Shown here: positions 14,006 to 19,988 of the stretch, piece after piece
Layout: each line of letters opens with the position of its first letter
Position numbering within the stretch: position 1 is the stretch's first letter
Assembly: GCA_045601405.1 (NCBI GenBank)
Contig: JAZRZO010000028.1
Coordinates: forward strand, 1 to 19,988
Source: RGIG5612 sp045601405
Lineage (GTDB): Bacteria; Bacillota; Clostridia; Lachnospirales; Lachnospiraceae
Length of the DNA stretch: 19,988 nt
Direction of reading: 5' to 3'
Translations under genes and position numbers: made by a program
Notes under the pieces: model-generated
What the model saw: only the letters and a program-made list of their open reading frames with translations
Told to the model about the DNA's origin: nothing
Database searches by the model: none

Positions 14006-14581
14006 ATGAGTGGACTTGATCAAATATTGGAACATATAAACAATGAGGCCACTGAGACTGCTTCCAGGATAAAGGAAACTGCCAGGGAAGAAGCTGCAAG
14101 GATACTTGATTCACACAAAGAGGAAGCGCGCAGGCTTGAAGACCAAATAAACAGCCAGGCTGAAAAGGGTGTGAGTGCGGCAACAAAACGCATTCAGTCA
14201 GCGGCGGACCTCAGGGGAAAAAGAATGATCCTTGAAGCCAAGCAAAAGGAGATAGACAATACCATTTCCGAAGCTCTTTCAAGGCTTCGCGGTCTCGGAG
14301 ACAAAGAATACTTTGATCTCATCGTCAGGATGATCAAACGGTATTCCACAGGAGAAAAGGGCGTTATCAGGATGTCCGGAGGAGATCTGAAAAGGATCCC
14401 GCAGGGTTTTGAGGAGTCTCTTAAGGAATATTCCCTTGAGCTTTCGGATGAAGCTGTCAATATCAACGGCGGCTTTATGCTTGTCTATGGAAATATACAG
14501 GAAAACTGCAGCTTTGAGGCGCTGATAGATGCATCCAAAGAGTCACTGCAGGATAAGATAGGACAGATACTGTTCAGCTGA
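14006..14581 (+). CDS. ntpE: V-type ATPase peripheral-stalk subunit E
   Basis: Pairs with the first-gene product to form the stators holding the A3B3 head. Residues about 1-85 are charged and helical (coiled coil); 95-191 form the globular C-terminal domain with GGFMLVYGNIQENCSFEALID, a typical subunit E motif. The 191-residue length is normal. The ribosome binding site is weak (GGGTG about 12 bases upstream). It follows ntpK by 18 bases. Confidence 0.93.
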   Translation: MSGLDQILEHINNEATETASRIKETAREEAARILDSHKEEARRLEDQINSQAEKGVSAATKRIQSAADLRGKRMILEAKQKEIDNTISEALSRLRGLGDKEYFDLIVRMIKRYSTGEKGVIRMSGGDLKRIPQGFEESLKEYSLELSDEAVNINGGFMLVYGNIQENCSFEALIDASKESLQDKIGQILFS

Positions 14582-14605
14582 TCTTTACGAAAGGAGCGGA
14601 TTTAT

Positions 14606-15625
14606 ATGGACAAAGAGTTCGCGAACGACCCGTTGCTGGATGACGAACTTCTTCCGGACGAGTTGTTTACATTGCAAGTCGCGCAGATCCGTACAAAAGA
14701 GAATACGCTGTTCAGTGATAATGACATCAATTCCTTAATGCAGTGTCAGGATTTTGAAGATTGCATTCAGTTTCTTGAGGACAGAGGCTGGGGGCCGACG
14801 GAAAATAACACGCCGGAAGAGCTGCTGTCGCTGGAAAGAGACAGGATGTGGGATCTGATAGATCATCTCTGTGATGATAAGCAACTGAAGGTTTTCGACA
14901 TATTCCGGCTGACAACGGATTTCCACAATCTGAAGGTGGCTTTGAAGGAAAGCTATATTCAGAAGGAGGTTCCGAATGTATACATAGAAGGCGGAAGCAT
15001 TCCGGCGCAGGTGATGAAAAAGGCGGCGGCGGATAATGACTTTGGAGCCCTTCCTATACGGATGATGCGCGCGGCTGAAGAAGCAAGAGAGGTTCTGTTT
15101 CACACAGGAGACTCACAGCTTTGCGATGTTATTGTTGACAAAGCAGCACTCAGGTCTGTTTATCAGGCAGGCAAGGATTCGAAAAATCCCATGCTCTTAG
15201 ACTATGCGGAGCTTAAGGTGGCATCGGCAGATATCAGCATTGTGATAAGAGCCTGCAAGGCAAACAAGGATATGGACTTCCTGAACAGAGCACTGTGTGA
15301 ATGCACCAGCATCAGCGCGCCGCTCCTGGCAGCAGCGGCCAGAAGCGGTCTGGACGCTGTTTATGAATACCTGGAGACCACCATATACGCGGACGCTATC
15401 GATGCTATAAAAGAAAGCCCGGTGGCATTTGAAAGGTGGTGCGACAACCGCATGATGAGGCTGATAAGGCCGCAGAAGTATAATGCGTTTACTATCGGTC
15501 CTATAGCTGCGTACGTACTTGCGAAGGAGAACGAGATAAAATCTGTCCGGGTGATACTTTCAGGAAAGCTAAATCAGCTGGACGGAGAAAAGATAAGGGA
15601 AAGGCTGAGGGAATCCTATGTTTAA
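14606..15625 (+). CDS. ntpC: V-type ATPase subunit C (rotor-to-ring socket, AC39/d-like)
   Basis: Acts as the funnel linking the central rotor D/F to the K ring. It is an all-helical, 339-residue protein with the usual three-fold repeat character (helices around DFHNLKVALKE, DYAELKVASAD and later NEIKSVRVILSGK). Length matches the family. AAGGAG (14591-14596) precedes the ATG. Its end overlaps ntpG by 8 bp (ATGTTTAA), indicating coupled translation. Confidence 0.93.
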   Translation: MDKEFANDPLLDDELLPDELFTLQVAQIRTKENTLFSDNDINSLMQCQDFEDCIQFLEDRGWGPTENNTPEELLSLERDRMWDLIDHLCDDKQLKVFDIFRLTTDFHNLKVALKESYIQKEVPNVYIEGGSIPAQVMKKAAADNDFGALPIRMMRAAEEAREVLFHTGDSQLCDVIVDKAALRSVYQAGKDSKNPMLLDYAELKVASADISIVIRACKANKDMDFLNRALCECTSISAPLLAAAARSGLDAVYEYLETTIYADAIDAIKESPVAFERWCDNRMMRLIRPQKYNAFTIGPIAAYVLAKENEIKSVRVILSGKLNQLDGEKIRERLRESYV

Positions 15626-15941
15626 GATAGCAGTATTAGGCGACAGAGATTCGATATACGGATTTGCCACTCTTGGTCTTGAGACCTTCCCGGTGGCGGA
15701 TGAAGATGAGGGGAGAGACACACTCAGAAAGCTTGCTGCCACGGAATACGCCATAGTATTCATCACAGAAAGCCTGAAGGCGCAGATAGAAGAAGAAATA
15801 GAAAAATACAGAGAGGAAAAACTTCCGGCGATCATTCCTATTCCGGGCGTTTTCGGTAACACGGGCTCGGGAATGGCTGATGTTAAAAAACTGGTGGAAC
15901 AGGCTGTCGGATCAGACATAATTTTTAATAATGATCAGTAA
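15618..15941 (+). CDS. ntpG: V-type ATPase rotor subunit F
   Basis: A small Rossmann-like protein of 107 residues that sits on the D shaft. MFKIAVLGDRDSIYGFATLGLE, the FITESL stretch near residue 50 and PAIIPIPGVFGNTGSGM near 75 are characteristic. Named ntpG in E. hirae (subunit F elsewhere). It overlaps ntpC by 8 bp, and 33 bases separate it from ntpA. Confidence 0.95.
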   Translation: MFKIAVLGDRDSIYGFATLGLETFPVADEDEGRDTLRKLAATEYAIVFITESLKAQIEEEIEKYREEKLPAIIPIPGVFGNTGSGMADVKKLVEQAVGSDIIFNNDQ

Positions 15942-15974
15942 GATCAAGTAACAGAAAGGCATTGGTACAAACTT

Positions 15975-17741
15975 ATGAGCAAAGGTACAATCAAAAAAGT
16001 TGCCGGGCCGTTGGTGGTTGCAACGGGAATGAGGGACGCGAACATGTTCGATGTCTGCCGTGTTGCTGACCAGAGGCTTATAGGAGAGATCATCGAGATA
16101 CACGAAGATGAGGCTTCAATTCAGGTCTATGAGGAAACCTCGGGTCTGGGACCGGGCGAGCCGGTTGAGTCGACCGGTTCGCCGCTTTCGGTGGATCTTG
16201 CGCCGGGTCTGATCGGAAGTATCTTCGACGGCATACAGAGACCGCTTGTAAAGATAATGGAGAGATCAGGCAACAACCTTCAAAGAGGCGTGGAGGTTCC
16301 GTCCCTTGATATGGAAAAGAAGTGGACGTTCGTCCCGGCGGCTAAGGTCGGAGACAAGGTTGCTGCATGCGATATCCTGGGAACAGTTCAGGAAACACAC
16401 ATAGTAGAACAGAAGATAATGGTTCCTCACGGCGTGGAAGGAAAGATCGTTTCAATTGAAAGCGGAGATTTCACGATAGAAGAGACTATCGCGGTGGTTG
16501 AGACTTCGGGTGGCGAAAAGAAAGAGATCGCCATGCTCCAGAAGTGGCCGGTCCGCGTGGGACGTCCATATAAGGAAAAGCTTTCACCCACAAAGCCTCT
16601 GGTAACAGGACAAAGGGTTATTGACACGCTGTTTCCGATAGCAAAAGGCGGTACTGCCGCTATCCCGGGGCCGTTCGGCTCGGGGAAAACTGTTACGCAG
16701 CATCAGCTTGCCAAGTGGGCGGAAGCAGATATTGTCGTATACATCGGATGCGGAGAGCGCGGAAACGAAATGACAGACGTTCTTAACGAGTTTCCTGAGC
16801 TTAAGGATCCGAAGAGCGGATACTCTCTTATGGAGAGGACGGTGCTTATAGCAAATACATCTGATATGCCGGTTGCCGCCCGTGAGGCATCTATCTATGT
16901 CGGCATAACGATCGCGGAATACTTCAGGGATATGGGATTTTCGGTTGCACTTATGGCAGATTCAACATCACGCTGGGCGGAGGCTCTGCGTGAGATGAGC
17001 GGCCGTCTTGAGGAGATGCCGGGCGAGGAAGGTTATCCGGCGTATCTCGGAAGCCGTCTCGCGCAATTCTATGAAAGAGCTGGACGGGTTATCTCATGCG
17101 GAGTAAATCCAAGGGAAGGCGCGCTCTCTGTTATCGGAGCGGTTTCCCCGCCGGGCGGTGATATATCAGAGCCGGTATCCCAGGCAACGCTGCGTATCGT
17201 TAAAGTGTTCTGGGGATTGGATTCCAACCTGGCATACAGACGGCACTTCCCGGCTATCAACTGGCTCACATCATATTCCCTCTACACAACGGAGATGGGA
17301 CCCTGGTTTGATGAATCGGCAGGAGGACCATGGATGGAGTGCCGTGGAAGGATGATGAGTATCCTGAGTGACGAGGCTGCTCTTGAGGAGATAGTGCAGC
17401 TTGTAGGTATGGACGCGCTTTCAGCGCCGGACAGGCTTAAGATGGAGGCTGCAAGGTCCATTCGTGAGGACTTCCTTCACCAGGATTCATTCAATGAGGT
17501 TGATACGTACACGGAACTGGATAAACAGTTCCTTATGATGAAGCTCATCCTCGCGTTCTATGACAGATCGCTTGAGGCTCTTGACCAGGGAGCGCCGGTT
17601 GAAACCCTGGTAAATCTTGATGTATGGGAAAGAGTGGGACGTTTCAAATATATCGTCTATGACCGTATCAAAGACGAGTATGAAAAAATAATGTCACAGA
17701 TGCAGAAGGAAATTGAAAGCACGATCATTAAGGAGGACTGA
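15975..17741 (+). CDS. ntpA: V-type ATPase catalytic subunit A
   Basis: The ATP-hydrolysing or synthesising subunit, 588 residues. The non-homologous insert typical of A subunits lies at about 110-190. The Walker A loop is GPFGSGKT (232-239) with Lys238, and the catalytic glutamate is in GERGNEM (Glu261). SRWAEALREMSGR and SGRLEEMPGEEGYP are further catalytic-domain markers. The length equals E. hirae NtpA within a few residues. Its only AAAGG-like site is about 16 bases from the ATG (15954-15958), farther than usual; no better in-frame start was found. Confidence 0.98.
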   Translation: MSKGTIKKVAGPLVVATGMRDANMFDVCRVADQRLIGEIIEIHEDEASIQVYEETSGLGPGEPVESTGSPLSVDLAPGLIGSIFDGIQRPLVKIMERSGNNLQRGVEVPSLDMEKKWTFVPAAKVGDKVAACDILGTVQETHIVEQKIMVPHGVEGKIVSIESGDFTIEETIAVVETSGGEKKEIAMLQKWPVRVGRPYKEKLSPTKPLVTGQRVIDTLFPIAKGGTAAIPGPFGSGKTVTQHQLAKWAEADIVVYIGCGERGNEMTDVLNEFPELKDPKSGYSLMERTVLIANTSDMPVAAREASIYVGITIAEYFRDMGFSVALMADSTSRWAEALREMSGRLEEMPGEEGYPAYLGSRLAQFYERAGRVISCGVNPREGALSVIGAVSPPGGDISEPVSQATLRIVKVFWGLDSNLAYRRHFPAINWLTSYSLYTTEMGPWFDESAGGPWMECRGRMMSILSDEAALEEIVQLVGMDALSAPDRLKMEAARSIREDFLHQDSFNEVDTYTELDKQFLMMKLILAFYDRSLEALDQGAPVETLVNLDVWERVGRFKYIVYDRIKDEYEKIMSQMQKEIESTIIKED

Positions 17742-17743
17742 GA

Positions 17744-19114
17744 ATGCCAAAGGAATATAAAACAATTCAGGAGATAGCAGGTCCTCTTATGCTGGTCCAG
17801 GGCGTTGAGGGCGTTACATATAATGAACTGGGCGAAATAGAATTGTCAAGCGGTGAAAAGCGCCGCTGCAAGGTGTTGGAGATAGACGGGAGCAATGCTG
17901 TTGTTCAGCTTTTTGAATCCTCAACAGGTATCAATCCGCAGGAGAGCAAGGTGAGATTCCTGGGCAGGACGATGGAACTGGGAGTTTCCGGGGATATGCT
18001 CAGCCGTGTATTCGACGGGCTCGGACGCCCGATAGACGGAGGCCCGGAGATACTTCCGGAAAAGAGAATGGATGTTAACGGCCTCCCTATGAACCCCGCA
18101 GCCAGAAACTATCCGATGGAGTTTATCCAGACGGGTGTTTCTGCTATAGACGGGCTTAACACGCTTGTAAGAGGACAGAAGCTGCCGATCTTTTCCATGT
18201 CCGGTCTTCCGCATGCTGACCTTGCGGCGCAGATAGCGCGCCAGGCAAAGGTGCGCGGAACTGATGAACCGTTCGCGGTTGTGTTTGCGGCAATGGGTAT
18301 TACCTTTGAGGAGGCAAACTTCTTCACAAAGTCATTTACGGAGACAGGCGCGATAGACAGAACTGTCATGTTTGTCAACCTCGCCAACGACCCGGCTGTT
18401 GAGCGTCTTGCGACACCTAAGATGGCGCTTACGGCAGCAGAGTTCCTTGCGTTTGATAAAGGGATGCATGTACTTGTTATCCTTACAGATATCACGAACT
18501 ATGCTGATTCACTCCGTGAAGTCAGCGCGGCGCAGAAGGAGGTTCCCGGCCGCCGCGGTTATCCGGGATATATGTACACAGACCTTGCAACAATATATGA
18601 AAGAGCGGGACGCCAGGAGGGAAAGACAGGTTCCATTACGATGATACCTATCCTTACCATGCCTGAGGATGATAAGACTCATCCGATACCGGACCTTACC
18701 GGATATATCACGGAAGGTCAGATTATACTCAGCCGTGAGCTTTTCCGTCAGGGCATAATGCCGCCTATAGATGTACTGCCTTCGCTTTCACGTCTTAAGG
18801 ACAAGGGTATAGGGGAAGGCAAGACAAGGGCGGACCACGCCAACACCATGAACCAGCTCTTCTCCGCGTATGCGCGGGGCAAAGAGGCAAAAGAGCTGAT
18901 GGTGGTGTTAGGAGAGGCCGCGCTTACCGAAATGGATAAGCTTTACGCGAAATTTGCGGATGAATTTGAAAAACGTTATGTTTCTCAGGGGTTTGAAACA
19001 AACCGTGACATAGAAGATACGCTCGACCTTGGATGGGAGCTGCTTCGCATACTTCCGAGAACAGAACTCAAGCGAATCAAGGATGAATTTCTGGACCTGT
19101 ACTACGACGCTTAA
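17744..19114 (+). CDS. ntpB: V-type ATPase non-catalytic subunit B
   Basis: Alternates with A in the hexameric head, with degenerate nucleotide sites. No Walker A loop is present (SGLPHADLAAQIARQ instead), as expected. SLSRLKDKGIG includes Arg350, the arginine finger at the same number as in E. hirae NtpB. TNYADSLREVSAAQ and PGRRGYPGYMYTDLATIYERAGR are family hallmarks. It has 456 residues. GGAGG just before the ntpA stop gives the ribosome binding site; only two bases separate the genes. Confidence 0.98.
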   Translation: MPKEYKTIQEIAGPLMLVQGVEGVTYNELGEIELSSGEKRRCKVLEIDGSNAVVQLFESSTGINPQESKVRFLGRTMELGVSGDMLSRVFDGLGRPIDGGPEILPEKRMDVNGLPMNPAARNYPMEFIQTGVSAIDGLNTLVRGQKLPIFSMSGLPHADLAAQIARQAKVRGTDEPFAVVFAAMGITFEEANFFTKSFTETGAIDRTVMFVNLANDPAVERLATPKMALTAAEFLAFDKGMHVLVILTDITNYADSLREVSAAQKEVPGRRGYPGYMYTDLATIYERAGRQEGKTGSITMIPILTMPEDDKTHPIPDLTGYITEGQIILSRELFRQGIMPPIDVLPSLSRLKDKGIGEGKTRADHANTMNQLFSAYARGKEAKELMVVLGEAALTEMDKLYAKFADEFEKRYVSQGFETNRDIEDTLDLGWELLRILPRTELKRIKDEFLDLYYDA

Positions 19115-19129
19115 AACAGAAAGGTCAAT

Positions 19130-19813
19130 ATGGCAAGAAAAAAACAGATAAATCCGACCCGCATGGAGCTGACCAAACAGAAGAAAAAACTGGCGACTGC
19201 GGTAAGAGGACATAAGCTGCTGAAGGATAAGAGAGATGAACTGATGCGTCAGTTCCTTGAACTCGTGCGCGAAAACAAGACACTCAGAGAACGCGTTGAG
19301 GAAGGAATAGCAAGAGCAAACAAGGACTTTGTCCTTGCGAGAGCAGGCATGGAGGACGAGGAGATAAACGCCGCGTTCATGGCGCCGCGCCAGAATGTCT
19401 CCCTTGAAGCAAGCTTCAAAAATGTTATGAGCGTAGATGTTCCGGTGTTCGATTACCGCACACGCACAGCGGACGAAAACGACATCTATTCATACGGATA
19501 CGCATTCACATCCAGTGACCTCGACGGAGCGGTTGAATCGCTTTCCAAAGTAATGCAGGATATGCTGAGGCTCGCCGAGGTTGAAAAAAGCTGCCAGCTC
19601 ATGGCATCGGAAATAGAGAAGACCAGACGCCGCGTTAACGCGCTTGAACACGTAATGATCCCGGAAACTCAGGAACAGATAAAATACATACAGATGAAGC
19701 TGGATGAAAACGAAAGAAGCACACAGATACGGCTGATGAAGGTCAAGGACATGATGCTCGAAGAGACCCATCATTATAAAGAAAAAATGTCGCGTAAGCT
19801 GGAAGAAGGATAA
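19130..19813 (+). CDS. ntpD: V-type ATPase central rotor subunit D
   Basis: The rotor shaft that turns inside A3B3. Its 227 residues are dominated by long N- and C-terminal helices (about 5-75 and 140-210) forming the antiparallel coiled coil. NPTRMELTKQKKKLATAVRGHKLLKDKRDELMRQF is the standard N-terminal stretch, and RRRVNALEHVMIP is the C-terminal signature. AAAGG precedes the ATG. It is the last gene of the operon; no ntpH/ntpJ follows in the window, and a terminator lies 89 bases downstream. Confidence 0.97.
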   Translation: MARKKQINPTRMELTKQKKKLATAVRGHKLLKDKRDELMRQFLELVRENKTLRERVEEGIARANKDFVLARAGMEDEEINAAFMAPRQNVSLEASFKNVMSVDVPVFDYRTRTADENDIYSYGYAFTSSDLDGAVESLSKVMQDMLRLAEVEKSCQLMASEIEKTRRRVNALEHVMIPETQEQIKYIQMKLDENERSTQIRLMKVKDMMLEETHHYKEKMSRKLEEG

Positions 19814-19901
19814 GACAGACTTATTATACGCAAATTGCAAAATTTATAAAAAATCCTGTGTCAAGCATTTTGGAAAATGTCCCGAAAAAATTGAAACATT
19901 A

Positions 19902-19935
19902 GCCCCGGCTATTTTGCTGGGGCCAGTTTTATTTT
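19902..19935 (+). terminator. intrinsic terminator of the V-ATPase operon
   Basis: GCCCCGGC (19902-19909) pairs with GCTGGGGC (19916-19923), eight pairs including one G-T, with loop TATTTT. A T-rich tract TTTTATTTT (19927-19935) follows three bases after the stem. The 88 bases between the ntpD stop and the stem hold no recognisable gene, only AT-rich sequence with a short CATTTT-GG-AAAATG palindrome. Confidence 0.85.
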
Positions 19936-19988
19936 GTGGGCTCTGCCCACACCCGTCCCTCGTCGGGAAGGCAGGGAAAGAAGTTGTT
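19935..19988. repeat. GC-rich palindrome after the operon, possible dispersed repeat
   Basis: TGTGGGC (19935-19941) and GCCCACA (19945-19951) form a 7-bp stem with loop TCT, followed by CCCG/CGGG (19952-19955 with 19963-19966). The sequence runs to the window edge. It resembles short GC repeats common near gene ends in gut Firmicutes; copy number is not visible here. Confidence 0.35.

Noticed and set aside
17744..19114. Missing Walker A loop in subunit B as a possible defect
   Set aside because: Absence is normal for the non-catalytic V-type B subunit; the arginine finger is present.
1..19988. CRISPR array, tRNA, rRNA, prophage or insertion sequence
   Set aside because: No regularly spaced direct repeats, no tRNA cloverleaf in the gaps, and no transposase, integrase or phage protein in any convincing frame.

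Overview
The window looks like a chromosomal segment from a low-to-mid GC anaerobic Firmicute of class Clostridia. The gene types, the metG-tatD-rsmA and ywlC-ywlE-rpiB orders, an FMN riboswitch in front of ribDE-BA-H, and a bacterial V-type ATPase operon all point there. MetRS and V-ATPase sequence style suggests a Lachnospiraceae-like or related family, but I cannot fix the genus by reading alone. No transposase, integrase, CRISPR array, tRNA or rRNA was seen, so this is mostly conserved core genome. The unusual material lies in the intergenic regions and in two divergent members of known families.

Layout. (1) 1-232: the start of a leftward gene with a structured 5' leader, a shared divergent control region with an inverted repeat and a direct repeat, and a GC hairpin before metG. 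(2) 233-3471, rightward: metG (short form), tatD, rsmA, tightly packed. (3) 3413-4210, leftward: an Lgt-family membrane protein with a non-canonical signature; its 3' end is antisense to the last 59 bp of rsmA and its start looks leaderless. (4) 4263-7106, rightward: tsaC/ywlC, an LMW-phosphatase-like protein whose catalytic residues are missing, rpiB, dCMP deaminase, and a HAD hydrolase. (5) 7088-10889, leftward: promoter, FMN riboswitch, intrinsic terminator, then ribD-ribE-ribBA-ribH, a complete riboflavin operon. Its last gene overlaps the HAD gene tail to tail. (6) 10890-11154: a gene-free region with a pseudoknot-capable, riboswitch-like structure, a GC-rich palindromic repeat and a promoter candidate. 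(7) 11155-19813, rightward: nine V-type ATPase genes in the Enterococcus hirae order ntpF-I-K-E-C-G-A-B-D, closed by an intrinsic terminator at 19902-19935 and another GC palindrome.

How it works together. The rib operon makes riboflavin from GTP and ribulose 5-phosphate under FMN feedback. RpiB in the neighbouring operon interconverts ribose 5-phosphate and ribulose 5-phosphate, but the link is only contextual. The V-ATPase operon encodes a complete rotary machine: A3B3 head, D/F rotor with C socket, E/G stalks, I stator and K ring. The K subunit keeps all five residues that ligate Na+ in E. hirae NtpK, so a Na+-translocating enzyme is predicted. The best candidate for an undescribed or unassigned system is the structured element at 10912-11016 upstream of this pump, possibly a cis-regulatory RNA. 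Second are the conserved-position dead phosphatase and the Lgt-like protein with a rewired signature.
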